Below are positions 43,718 through 52,346 of a stretch of 61,993 nt of DNA, piece by piece (within the stretch, counting starts at the first letter, position 1; each line of letters begins with the position of its first letter). The position numbers were made by a program, and so were the translations under genes. A model generated the notes under the pieces. That model was given only the letters and a program-made list of their open reading frames with translations. It was not told the origin of the DNA and did no database searches. The stretch is from a bacterium 1XD21-70 (GTDB taxonomy: Bacteria > Bacillota > Clostridia > Lachnospirales > Lachnospiraceae): contig RAYB01000030.1 of assembly GCA_003669055.1 (NCBI GenBank), positions 1-61,993 on the forward strand, read 5' to 3'.

Positions 43718-44623
43718 ATGTTCCTTTTTAGCGAGATGGGAAAAAAGAAGGATTTCAAAGCGGAATACCGGATAATAAGGGAAAGCCCTTTTGAAGTTCT
43801 TGCTTTATGTGATATGGCGATTCCAAAGAAAACCTGCACGTTTCTTGAGGATGAAAAATATATTCCTTTTTTAAAAGACAACATATCCATGGTGATTACA
43901 ACTGGCCAGATTGCAGCAAAGCTGGAGTTAAAACAGGAAGGAATCATAGTTACAGAACATCCAAGAATACTGTTTTTCCAGATTCACAACTTTCTTGCCG
44001 ATGATGAAAAATACAAAAGAAAAGAAAATAAAAATTTTATCTCAAATAAAGCAAACATCAGTGAAATGGCATGGATAGCAGGGCATGATGTGCGGATTGA
44101 AGAAAATGTATTGATAGAACCCTTTGTAACCATATACCCTCATGTGCATATAGGAAAAAATACGGTTATTCGGTCAGGTGCACGGATAGGTGGGGAAGGA
44201 TTTGAATTTAAAAGATTTGCAGAAAAGATAATCCCGGTAAAGCATCTGGGAGGAGTAGAAATAGGCTCTGATGTAGAGATCCAGAACAATTCCTGTATAG
44301 ATAAGGCGGTTTATCCCTGGGATAATACTGTGATAGGAGATGATACGAAAGTCGATAATCTGGTATATATTGCCCATGGGGTAAAGGTAGAACCCAATGT
44401 TTTGATTGCCGGAAACAGTGGGATAGGCGGAAGGACGGTTATCGGCAGGGATACATGGATTGGACTTGGCTCGGAGGTCAGGAACGGTCTGAATATCGGG
44501 AAGAGCGCAAGGATAAATATGGGAGCTGTTGTGACAAAGCCGGTTATGGATGGCCAGTCGGTATCCGGGAATTTTGCTGTGGAGCATCATGAATTTTTGA
44601 AATTCATGAAAAAACAGAGATAA
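43718..44623 (+). CDS. LpxD-like beta-helix acyltransferase
   Basis: A 301-residue protein. The first 100 residues are an alpha/beta domain, then come hexapeptide repeats of a left-handed beta-helix (IEENVLIEPFVTIYPHVHIG). The order GGVEIGSDVEIQNNSCIDKA, VDNLVYIAHGVKVEPNVLIA and GRDTWIG matches LpxD more than the short WbpD acetyltransferases. Since the organism appears Gram-positive, lipid A is unlikely. It may supply the N-acyl group at C3 of the diamino uronic acid. The start is 1 nt after the preceding stop. Confidence 0.75.
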   Translation: MFLFSEMGKKKDFKAEYRIIRESPFEVLALCDMAIPKKTCTFLEDEKYIPFLKDNISMVITTGQIAAKLELKQEGIIVTEHPRILFFQIHNFLADDEKYKRKENKNFISNKANISEMAWIAGHDVRIEENVLIEPFVTIYPHVHIGKNTVIRSGARIGGEGFEFKRFAEKIIPVKHLGGVEIGSDVEIQNNSCIDKAVYPWDNTVIGDDTKVDNLVYIAHGVKVEPNVLIAGNSGIGGRTVIGRDTWIGLGSEVRNGLNIGKSARINMGAVVTKPVMDGQSVSGNFAVEHHEFLKFMKKQR

Positions 44624-44659
44624 ATTTTCAAAATCGGCAGAATATGAAGAGGAACTGTT

Positions 44660-45799
44660 ATGGAATTCAGGGATTTAAGACAGCAATACTGTCATTTAAA
44701 GGCTGATATAGACAAGGCAATTCAGCAGGTGCTGCTATCGTCGAATTTTATTGGCGGAGCAGAAGTGAGGCAATTAGAAGAAAGATTAGAAAGGTATACA
44801 GGAAGTAAATTTTGTATTACCTGTGCGAACGGAACAGATGCATTGACGTTAGCGCTTAAGGCATGGAATGTAGGAGCAGGGGATGCTGTTTTTGTGCCGG
44901 ATTTTACCTTTTTTTCTTCTGGTGAGGCTCCAGCCTGTGAGAAGGCAACCCCTGTTTTTGTAGACGTAGATGAATTTACATACAATCTGAATCCTATCTG
45001 TTTGGAAAAAACAGTTTTGCAGGTGCTGGCAGAAGGCAAATATACCCCAAAGGCAGTAATTGCTGTGGATTTATTCGGTCAGCCGGCAGAATACAAAGAA
45101 ATCAGAAGGATTTGCCAGAAATACGGATTATATTTGCTGGAGGATGGAGCACAAGGCTTTGGAGGGGCTATCGAAGAAAAAAGGGCATGTAGTTTTGGGG
45201 ATATTTCAATTACGAGTTTTTTTCCGGCAAAGCCATTGGGATGCTATGGGGATGGAGGTGCAGTCTTTACAGATAATCGCGAGTGGGCGGATTTAATTCG
45301 CAGTATGGCCGTACATGGGAAAAATGCGGAAGATAAGTATGATAATGTCCGTATTGGTATGAACAGCCGCCTGGATACAGTGCAGGCAGCTGTTTTGAGG
45401 GTGAAATTAGAGGCCTTTCAGAGATATGAATTGCAGGCAGTGAATCAGGTGGCAAGCTGGTATTATGAGTTGCTGGAAGATACAGATATCGGGCTTCCAA
45501 CAATAAAGGAAAGATATTCTAGCAGCTGGGCCCAGTTTACAATTCGCCTTCCAAAAAGAACAGATCGATATGAATTGCAAAGATACTTAAACGCACAGGG
45601 CATACCGACCATGATATATTATCCTAAGCCCATGCACAGGCAAGGGGCTTTTCTGGAAGAAAATATCGAAAAAAGAGACTGTCCGGTCACAGAAAAGTTA
45701 TGCTGCGAGGTCTTAAGCCTGCCAATCCATCCCTATATGAAGAAGGCGGATGTGGAAAAAGTTGTCTGCGGGATAAAAGAACACATTATAAAATTTTAA
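44660..45799 (+). CDS. DegT/DnrJ/EryC1 sugar aminotransferase (WbpE-like)
   Basis: A 379-residue PLP enzyme that transfers an amino group to a keto-sugar nucleotide. Signatures: SSNFIGGAEVRQLEERLERY, TCANGTDALTLALKA, DLFGQPAEY and the PLP-lysine segment SFFPAKPLGCYGDGG. With the WbpB-like dehydrogenase it would aminate C3 of UDP-3-keto-GlcNAcA. AGAGGAAC precedes the ATG. Confidence 0.9.
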   Translation: MEFRDLRQQYCHLKADIDKAIQQVLLSSNFIGGAEVRQLEERLERYTGSKFCITCANGTDALTLALKAWNVGAGDAVFVPDFTFFSSGEAPACEKATPVFVDVDEFTYNLNPICLEKTVLQVLAEGKYTPKAVIAVDLFGQPAEYKEIRRICQKYGLYLLEDGAQGFGGAIEEKRACSFGDISITSFFPAKPLGCYGDGGAVFTDNREWADLIRSMAVHGKNAEDKYDNVRIGMNSRLDTVQAAVLRVKLEAFQRYELQAVNQVASWYYELLEDTDIGLPTIKERYSSSWAQFTIRLPKRTDRYELQRYLNAQGIPTMIYYPKPMHRQGAFLEENIEKRDCPVTEKLCCEVLSLPIHPYMKKADVEKVVCGIKEHIIKF

Positions 45800-45839
45800 T
45801 CTCTGAAAAGGGAACCTGTTATAAGTTAAAGGAGAAAGT

Positions 45840-46769
45840 ATGCCAAAAGTATCTGTTATTATGCCTTCTTATAATAAAGAAAAATATATAGGAAAAGCAA
45901 TGGAATCGATTATTAGACAGACCTATTCTGATTGGGAATTGATTATTATTGATGATTGCTCTTCAGATAACAGCGTTAAGGTTATTCACTCCTTTCAGGA
46001 TAAAAGAATCCGTTTTTACGAAAACACCTGTAATATTGGAATTGCAGAAAACCGGAATAGAGGGATTGAACTTGCAAACGGGAAATATATTGCTCTTTTA
46101 GATGCAGATGATATCAGCTTGCCGCGACGTCTGGAAAAAGAAGTAGATTATTTGGAACAGCATCCGGAGATCGATGTTGTTTTTGGCGGATTTAATGAGA
46201 TAGATGACCAGGATATGGTTCGGGAAACCTATTTTTCTCCGTTAAGAAATCCAAAGTATGTCAGGGCAAATCTGATGATTATGGATGTGATTCCTAATAG
46301 TTCCTGTATGTATAGAAAAAGCTTTATTAATCAATATAAGATTCGCTATCGGGACGGATATTTAGGAATGGATGATTATCTGTTTTGGATTGAATGTTCA
46401 TTGCATGGAAATATTTCCGGGATACCGGATTTGTTTTTATATTGGAGGAATACATCAGACAATGGAACAAACAGGTATAAATACAGTCCTCAATACAGGG
46501 AAATCAGAGAGAAAAAATACAGTGAAATATTAAAATTTGCATTGCAGGAAAATGGTTTTGAACTTAATGAAAAAGAAACAGAATTATATTGTAAAATACT
46601 ATCTGAATATAAGTATAAGATCATAAATAAGAATGAAATTCTCGATTGGTATCATTTGGTTAGAAAAATTTGCCGTCAGGCAGAACGAAGAGACAATTGT
46701 TGGGAAATCCAGAAAGTATTTAAAAAACAGTTTGGCATATGCCTGGAAAATTCATATCTTTGGGACTGA
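45840..46769 (+). CDS. GT2 glycosyltransferase
   Basis: A 309-residue GT-A family transferase. The N-terminus PKVSVIMPSYNKEKYIGKAM and the metal-binding LLDADDISLPRR (DxD-like) are typical; VIPNSSCMYRK and GMDDYLFWIECS complete the donor and acceptor sites. It has no membrane segment. Sugar unknown. AAAGGAG lies 6 nt ahead of the ATG. Confidence 0.88.
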   Translation: MPKVSVIMPSYNKEKYIGKAMESIIRQTYSDWELIIIDDCSSDNSVKVIHSFQDKRIRFYENTCNIGIAENRNRGIELANGKYIALLDADDISLPRRLEKEVDYLEQHPEIDVVFGGFNEIDDQDMVRETYFSPLRNPKYVRANLMIMDVIPNSSCMYRKSFINQYKIRYRDGYLGMDDYLFWIECSLHGNISGIPDLFLYWRNTSDNGTNRYKYSPQYREIREKKYSEILKFALQENGFELNEKETELYCKILSEYKYKIINKNEILDWYHLVRKICRQAERRDNCWEIQKVFKKQFGICLENSYLWD

Positions 46770-46783
46770 ATGAGGTGAGATTC

Positions 46784-48013
46784 ATGAAAGTGTTGCTATT
46801 TGGCGCCGGGATTAACGGAAAGAAGGTGCTGTCCTTTTTAAAAGAAGGTATTGAGATTATCGCTATATTGGACAATGACAAACAGAGGTGGGGAAACCTA
46901 TATGAGGGAATTTCTGTCATATCTCCAGAAAAGGGAATAAGATATGATTTTGATTATTTGATTGTAACTGTCCGAAAAGGATACGAAGCAATTTCCGAGC
47001 AAATGATAAATTGCGGGGTGCAAGAAGAACAAATCGTGATTCCTTTTTCTTTTGATCATGATAAGTATCATGAATGGAGAGCAATTTTTAATATTGAAGA
47101 ATTAATATATATGGAAATGCAGCAAAAGATGGAAAACTTGTCCTATCATCTTGAAAATCTGGAATATGAAATAGCAGCAAAGATAAAAAATGGACATATG
47201 GTGTTTCCTAAGGTTCTCAGTGCAGAGGCGGCGATAGATGAGATTATAAAAAACAAAAAGTCCATGAGCAGGTATGGCGATGGTGAATGGGATCTTGCTC
47301 TGGGAAGGGATAATTCTTTTCAAAAATCAGATGGAAAGCTAAGAAGGCGGTTGAAGGAAATTCTTGTAAGCAACTTAGAGAATCATATTGTGGCAATTCC
47401 GGATATTTATGGTGAGTTGCCCAACCGCACAGAAGAGTTTAAAGAATGCTTCCGCCGCCATCTGGGTTCGGGGAGAAGGCTGCAGGAGTACGGGATGCTT
47501 GATATGGAAAAGGAATATTATGATTCTTTTATTACACGGCCATATAAGGACTTTGTGGATCGAACTGATGCGAGGGAAAAATTTGACAGGATAAAAAGTA
47601 TCTGGGAAAACCGGCAATTAACCATTGTGGAGGGAGAAAAGACAAGGCTGGGAATGGGGAATGATCTGTTTTCGAATGCCGGATCCTGTATTCGTATTTT
47701 GTGTCCCCCGGTTAATGCCTTTGATCATTATGATAAGATTCTTGCGGCTGTGAAGGAAACTGACAGGGAAAGCCTGGTATTGATTGCATTGGGGGCAACG
47801 GCAACTGTATTATCCTATGATTTGGCCAGAGAAGGCTATCAGGCTATTGATATCGGTCATATTGACATTGAATATGAGTGGTTTTTACGGAATGCAAAAG
47901 ACAGCATTCCAATAGACGGAAAATATGTCAATGAGGCAGCCGGAGGAAGAATGGTTACGGATGAGAAGGTTGATGATCAATATAAAAATGAAATATGGAA
48001 AGTAATAAGGTAA
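46784..48013 (+). CDS. GT-D fold glycosyltransferase (DUF1792/SP_1767-like) with Rossmann module
   Basis: A 409-residue protein. Residues 1-90 are the Rossmann-like module found in other island genes (KVLLFGAGINGKKVLSFL, AILDNDKQRWG). From about 150 onward it matches the SP_1767 GT-D family, known from the glycosylation island of pneumococcal serine-rich repeat adhesins: SMSRYGDGEWDLALGRDNSF holds the acidic metal site and SLVLIALGATATVLSYDLA the C-terminal strand. I start at 46784, because GAGGTGA lies 6 nt upstream; the frame stays open back to 46739 inside the preceding gene. Confidence 0.82.
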   Translation: MKVLLFGAGINGKKVLSFLKEGIEIIAILDNDKQRWGNLYEGISVISPEKGIRYDFDYLIVTVRKGYEAISEQMINCGVQEEQIVIPFSFDHDKYHEWRAIFNIEELIYMEMQQKMENLSYHLENLEYEIAAKIKNGHMVFPKVLSAEAAIDEIIKNKKSMSRYGDGEWDLALGRDNSFQKSDGKLRRRLKEILVSNLENHIVAIPDIYGELPNRTEEFKECFRRHLGSGRRLQEYGMLDMEKEYYDSFITRPYKDFVDRTDAREKFDRIKSIWENRQLTIVEGEKTRLGMGNDLFSNAGSCIRILCPPVNAFDHYDKILAAVKETDRESLVLIALGATATVLSYDLAREGYQAIDIGHIDIEYEWFLRNAKDSIPIDGKYVNEAAGGRMVTDEKVDDQYKNEIWKVIR

Positions 48014-48021
48014 AAGCTGTG

Positions 48022-49182
48022 ATGAAACAATTGTTAAGTATAATAGTACCTATCTATAATGCGGAACAATATTTGGTTCAATGCATTGAAAGCATTATAA
48101 ACCAGACATATGATAACTTACAAATTATTTTTGTAGATGATGGCTCAACGGATTCATCTTTGGAAATCTGCAATTTCTATGCTCAAAAGGATAAGAGGAT
48201 TGTTATTGTCCAAAAGGAAAATGGAGGTGTGGTTTCTGCAAGAAAAGCAGGGGTAAAAGCAGCAAATGGAAAAATGATAGGATTCGTAGATGCAGATGAC
48301 TGGATTGAACCAGATTATTTTGAAAATATGATGGCAATTTTTATGGAGACCAATGCAGATATTGTTGCTGGAGGACATTTTCATGATATCGGGGAATCTT
48401 CTGTAAAAGTGTTGAATCATGTATCTGTCGGATTGCATGAAACAAGGGCTATTTTGGATCAGCTCATTTATAGTGGTGAATTTTATGAATATGGGATTAC
48501 CCCGCAGTTATATACAAAGATTATTCGGTCTGACATTTTAAAAGCAACGCAGGAAAGTGTAGATGAAAGGATACAATGTGGTGAGGATGCAGCAGTGACA
48601 TATCCAAGCGTGCTGAAAGCAAAAAGACTCTATGTAACAGATTTTTGCGGATATCATTATGTTCAGCACCAGGGAAGTATGACAAAAACGGAGAATAGAG
48701 AAGAGTCTGTTTTAATTCAGGTATTGATAAAATTCTTGGAGGAATCTATTGGAAACCTGGTATCAGATATTGTATTGAGAGACGGATTGCGGGAACAATT
48801 AAGGATCTATAACAACTATATGTTATCACTACGCGAAATAGGAATTTTTGATAAAAAGTTATTACTTCCTTTTGGAGGAATTTCATATGGCAGTAAAGTG
48901 GTGATTTATGGAGCAGGAGTTCTGGGACAGAAAATTTATCAATATTTATTGAAATCAGAACAAATAGAAATTGTTGAATGGGTTGATCAGAATTTTAGTT
49001 ATTATAGAGAAAAGGGATTAGATGTAAACGAACCGGGGCGGATATCTTCGCTTACATATGATTATATTCTTATTGCGAATATTTCACATGGAGTTTTTGT
49101 TAAGATAAAAAAATATTTGACAGAAGAATTGGAGGTTGAAGATAAAAAAATTCGTTGGTTTTCTGATGATTTTGTGAATTGA
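48022..49182 (+). CDS. GT2 glycosyltransferase with C-terminal Rossmann-like module
   Basis: A 386-residue protein. The N-terminal GT-A domain opens LLSIIVPIYNAEQYLVQCIE, with FVDDGSTDSS and GFVDADDWIEPDYFE as donor and metal sites. The last 95 residues are the Rossmann-like module (KVVIYGAGVLGQKIYQYLL, WVDQNF). I prefer the ATG at 48022 because it gives the family N-terminus; 47995 would overlap the preceding gene without a site. AT-rich. Followed by the DUF4422 gene after 53 nt. Confidence 0.85.
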   Translation: MKQLLSIIVPIYNAEQYLVQCIESIINQTYDNLQIIFVDDGSTDSSLEICNFYAQKDKRIVIVQKENGGVVSARKAGVKAANGKMIGFVDADDWIEPDYFENMMAIFMETNADIVAGGHFHDIGESSVKVLNHVSVGLHETRAILDQLIYSGEFYEYGITPQLYTKIIRSDILKATQESVDERIQCGEDAAVTYPSVLKAKRLYVTDFCGYHYVQHQGSMTKTENREESVLIQVLIKFLEESIGNLVSDIVLRDGLREQLRIYNNYMLSLREIGIFDKKLLLPFGGISYGSKVVIYGAGVLGQKIYQYLLKSEQIEIVEWVDQNFSYYREKGLDVNEPGRISSLTYDYILIANISHGVFVKIKKYLTEELEVEDKKIRWFSDDFVN

Positions 49183-49235
49183 ATTTCATTTCTAAATGTT
49201 GATTTGTGCACAGGCGAAAGGAGCCCAACCCCACT

Positions 49236-50315
49236 ATGAAACTGGCAATATACGGCGCCAGGTCGCTGGCCCTTGGAACTTATTTGGCAATCAAGGATTT
49301 ATATCCGGAGTATCCGGTCGTATGCTTCCTGGTCACCTCCAGGCAAGGAAATCCTGCCTCTTTAGCGAATCTGCCGGTCAGGGAGGCGGAGGCTTTTTTC
49401 CGGGAATCAGGAACAGAAGGCATCCATGTTCTGATCGGAATTCCGGAGGATGTTCATGAGGAGATCATCCTTCAATTGGAAAAGAAGGGATTATTCCATT
49501 ATACCTGCATGGACTCCCGCAGGCAGGCCGTATTGATGGAAAGATATTTCCTGAAAAGGGGAGAGTTTTTATCCATACATAGCCTGGAATATCCGCAAAA
49601 TGCCCAAAAGGCGGATCTGCAGGTGGCTGTTGCCCGGTTTTATAAGGACAGGCAGTTAAGGAAAGCATATGATTTACCTTCCTGGACGTATTCGCTTCAG
49701 GCCGGTGCAGTGCTGACAGATGTCCGGGTGGCGGATTTCACGGATCATACCGGAGAGAATATTTCAGAAAAAAACGGGAATTACTGTGAACTGACTGCCC
49801 TTTACTGGATATGGAAGAACCGACTGGAAGCAATGAAAGGAAAGGCTTCCGGATACCTGGGACTTTTTCAATACCGCCGCATTCTGGACCTGACAGAGGA
49901 AGATCAGAAGCGGATGCGGGCAAATGATGTGGATGTTATCCTTCCCTTTCCCACCCTGCATGAGCCGGATATGCAGGAACACCATGCCAGGTATGTAAAG
50001 GAGCCAGACTGGGAAGCCATGCTGCAGGCATTGCAGGAACTACAGCCGGAATATGCAAAGGCATTTTGGGAGATAGCAAAGAAGCCTTATCTGTATAACT
50101 ATAATGTGCTGATAGCAAAGCATCAGGTACTGTCGGATTATTGTGCGTGGCTGTTTCCGATTCTGAAGCGGACGGAAGAACTAAGCCAGCCGAAAGGGTG
50201 GGGGCGATCAGACCGGTATATTGGGTATCTGGGGGAGAACCTGATGACTTTATATTTTTTGTTTCATCAGAAGGATCTCAAAATCTATCATACGGGCTGC
50301 CGGATGCTGATTTAG
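49236..50315 (+). CDS. DUF4422 glycosyltransferase with N-terminal Rossmann-like module
   Basis: A 359-residue protein. Residues 1-90 are the Rossmann-like module (KLAIYGARSLALGTYLAI). From about 150 it matches DUF4422, found in capsule loci: GAVLTDVRV, NYCELTALYWIWKN, GLFQYRR and the end WGRSDRYIGYLGENLMTLYF. Activity is assumed to be glycosyl transfer. Base composition here turns back toward that of the flanking genome. AAGGAG lies 12 nt ahead of the chosen ATG. Confidence 0.75.
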   Translation: MKLAIYGARSLALGTYLAIKDLYPEYPVVCFLVTSRQGNPASLANLPVREAEAFFRESGTEGIHVLIGIPEDVHEEIILQLEKKGLFHYTCMDSRRQAVLMERYFLKRGEFLSIHSLEYPQNAQKADLQVAVARFYKDRQLRKAYDLPSWTYSLQAGAVLTDVRVADFTDHTGENISEKNGNYCELTALYWIWKNRLEAMKGKASGYLGLFQYRRILDLTEEDQKRMRANDVDVILPFPTLHEPDMQEHHARYVKEPDWEAMLQALQELQPEYAKAFWEIAKKPYLYNYNVLIAKHQVLSDYCAWLFPILKRTEELSQPKGWGRSDRYIGYLGENLMTLYFLFHQKDLKIYHTGCRMLI

Positions 50316-50422
50316 AGAGAGAAATCCATGAGCCGGAAATGATTGCGGCAATGAGGCAGGACAGAGAGACTAAAGAGCATTCTGAAGAACAGCCAGGACA
50401 ACAGGAAGAGGAGAGAACAGAA

Positions 50423-51085
50423 ATGGATTTTGAACTGACAGCTTCCATGATGTGTGCCAATTATGGCAATCTGGAAAGAGAAGTGCAGGACTTAGAGGAA
50501 GGAGGAGTGGATTCCTTCCATATTGATATTATGGATGGGCGGTATGTGCCTAATTTTGCCATGTCATTAAATGATATGCGCTACATAGCAGGAGCCACAA
50601 AGAAGCCAATGGATGTGCATTTGATGATTGAGCATCCGAATAATTGTATCGGGCTGTTTTTGTCCGGCCTGCGGAAGGGGGATACGGTGTATATCCATCC
50701 GGAGGCGGAATATCATCCCTCCACAACGCTGCAGAGTATCATCCATGCGGGGATGGTTCCCGGAATCGCGATCAATCCGGGAACCTCCGTGGAGACGGTG
50801 ATGGAGATGCTGCGGATCGTGAAGAAGGTGCTGGTTATGTCCGTTAACCCGGGCAATGCAGGGCAGATGTATCTGCCTTATGTGGGGAAAAAGATCACCA
50901 AGCTTTTGGCTTTGAAGGAGGATATGGATTTTGAGATTTATTGGGACGGAGCCTGCAGTGCGGATAAAATTCTGGAATATGCCCCCAAAGGGGTGAAGGG
51001 ATTTGTGCTGGGGACAACTCTGCTGTTTGGCAAGGGGAGACCATATGGGGAGACCTTGCAGAACATCCGGGAACTGAAATTTTGA
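50423..51085 (+). CDS. Ribulose-phosphate 3-epimerase-like protein
   Basis: A 220-residue TIM-barrel protein of the Rpe/AlsE family. The metal-binding and catalytic Asp lie in SFHIDIMDGRYVPNF; MDVHLMIEHP and MSVNPGNAGQMY (usual form VNPGFGGQ) are further signatures. The usual second catalytic Asp motif VDGG is WDGACS here. It may turn a pentulose or ketohexose phosphate into a rare sugar for the island. Start 50423 follows GGAAGAGGAGAG; an open frame back to 50141 overlaps the DUF4422 gene in another phase and is not credible. Last gene of the island. Confidence 0.78.
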   Translation: MDFELTASMMCANYGNLEREVQDLEEGGVDSFHIDIMDGRYVPNFAMSLNDMRYIAGATKKPMDVHLMIEHPNNCIGLFLSGLRKGDTVYIHPEAEYHPSTTLQSIIHAGMVPGIAINPGTSVETVMEMLRIVKKVLVMSVNPGNAGQMYLPYVGKKITKLLALKEDMDFEIYWDGACSADKILEYAPKGVKGFVLGTTLLFGKGRPYGETLQNIRELKF

Positions 51086-51167
51086 CAGTCTCAGCAAAAC
51101 AGGAAGGGTGGATGCCAGCCTTTAACTTGCCCTGACGGACGGGGAAAATAATGCTGCCATATGTGAG

Positions 51168-51195
51168 GCCGGGAATCTGCTCTTGGATTCCCGGC
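51168..51195 (+). terminator. Terminator at the right end of the island
   Basis: GCCGGGAATC (51168-51177) and GATTCCCGGC (51186-51195) form a perfect 10-bp stem with an eight-base loop, followed by TTTTGGCTTT. Confidence 0.88.
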
Positions 51196-51232
51196 TTTTG
51201 GCTTTGGCATTTTCAAATTCATCAAATTCTTA

Positions 51233-51261
51233 TTGATTTATAAAACATTATTTAGTATAGT
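51233..51261 (+). promoter_or_regulatory. plsX operon promoter
   Basis: TTGATT (51233-51238), a 17-nt spacer and TATAGT (51256-51261), 45 nt ahead of the plsX start. With this the fatty-acid and chromosome genes do not depend on transcription through the island. Confidence 0.65.
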
Positions 51262-51306
51262 AATTAAGGAATGGAAAGGTCGGTAAGAACCGGAGAGGAG
51301 TACGGT

Positions 51307-52305
51307 ATGATTAAAGTGGCGGTCGATGCAATGGGCGGTGACAATGCACCAGGTGAGATTGTAAAGGGTGTGGTGGATGCGGTATCCCACAGGGAAGACA
51401 TCCAGGTTTTGCTGGTGGGGAAGGAAGAGCCGGTGAAAAAGGAGCTTTCCCGGTATACCTATCCGAAAAAACAGGTGCTGCTGGTCCCGGCATCAGAGGT
51501 GATCGAGACGGATGAGCCGCCGGTGAATGCCGTGCGCCGGAAGAAAGATTCTTCCATTGTGGTGGGCATGAACCTGGTGAAGGCAGGGGAAGCAGATGCG
51601 TTCGTCTCGGCGGGAAGTTCAGGGGCGATCCTGGTAGGCGGACAAGTGATTGTCGGCCGGTTAAAAGGGGTGGAACGGCCGCCCTTTGGGGCTTTGATCC
51701 CCACGGAGAAAGGGGTATCCCTGCTTTTGGACAGCGGAGCCAATGTGGATGCCCGTCCGTCCCATCTGGTACAGTTTGCGAGGATGGGGTCAATCTATAT
51801 GGAACATGTGATCGGGATAGACCGGCCACGGGTGGGGATTGTCAACATTGGAGCGGAAGAAGAGAAGGGCAATGCATTGGTAAAGGAAACGTTCCCGCTG
51901 TTAAAGGAATGCCATGATATTCATTTTACCGGCAGCATCGAGGCCAGGGAGATTCCCCACGGCGGGGCGGATGTGATTGTATGTGAAGCTTTTACGGGTA
52001 ATGTGATCTTAAAATTGTATGAAGGAACCGGGGCAACCTTGATTTCCATGGTCAAGAAGGGGATGATGGGCAGCCTGCGCAGCAAAGTGGGGGCCTTGCT
52101 GGTAAAACCCGCCCTCAAGGAGACCTTGAAGGCATTTGATGCTTCCCGGTATGGCGGGGCTCCCCTTTTGGGGCTTAAGGGGCTGGTGGTGAAGACGCAC
52201 GGAAGCGCCGGTGCACGGGAGGTAAGCAATTCCATTATCCAATGTGTCACCTTCAAGGAACAGAAGATCAACGAAAAAATCAAGGACATCCTGGAGGCCA
52301 AATAA
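51307..52305 (+). CDS. plsX: Phosphate acyltransferase PlsX
   Basis: A 332-residue enzyme that makes acyl phosphate from acyl-ACP for phospholipid synthesis. Signatures: KVAVDAMGGDNAPGEIVKG, SAGSSGAILVG and CEAFTGNVILKLYEG. Full length. Start 51307, because GGAGAGGAG precedes it; the frame is open back to 51271. Followed after 41 nt by acpP. In other genomes it sits directly behind rpmF. Confidence 0.95.
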   Translation: MIKVAVDAMGGDNAPGEIVKGVVDAVSHREDIQVLLVGKEEPVKKELSRYTYPKKQVLLVPASEVIETDEPPVNAVRRKKDSSIVVGMNLVKAGEADAFVSAGSSGAILVGGQVIVGRLKGVERPPFGALIPTEKGVSLLLDSGANVDARPSHLVQFARMGSIYMEHVIGIDRPRVGIVNIGAEEEKGNALVKETFPLLKECHDIHFTGSIEAREIPHGGADVIVCEAFTGNVILKLYEGTGATLISMVKKGMMGSLRSKVGALLVKPALKETLKAFDASRYGGAPLLGLKGLVVKTHGSAGAREVSNSIIQCVTFKEQKINEKIKDILEAK

Positions 52306-52346
52306 CAGGCCGTAAAAATATAGAGGAACGGAAAGGAGGGGAGAAT

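Noticed and set aside
50141-50422. Long N-terminal extension of the Rpe-like protein
   Set aside because: The first part overlaps the DUF4422 gene in another phase. The Rpe fold begins at 50423, which has a strong ribosome binding site.
52242-52346. Extended start of the acyl carrier protein
   Set aside because: It would overlap the end of plsX and add residues unlike any carrier protein; 52347 has an excellent ribosome binding site and family N-terminus.
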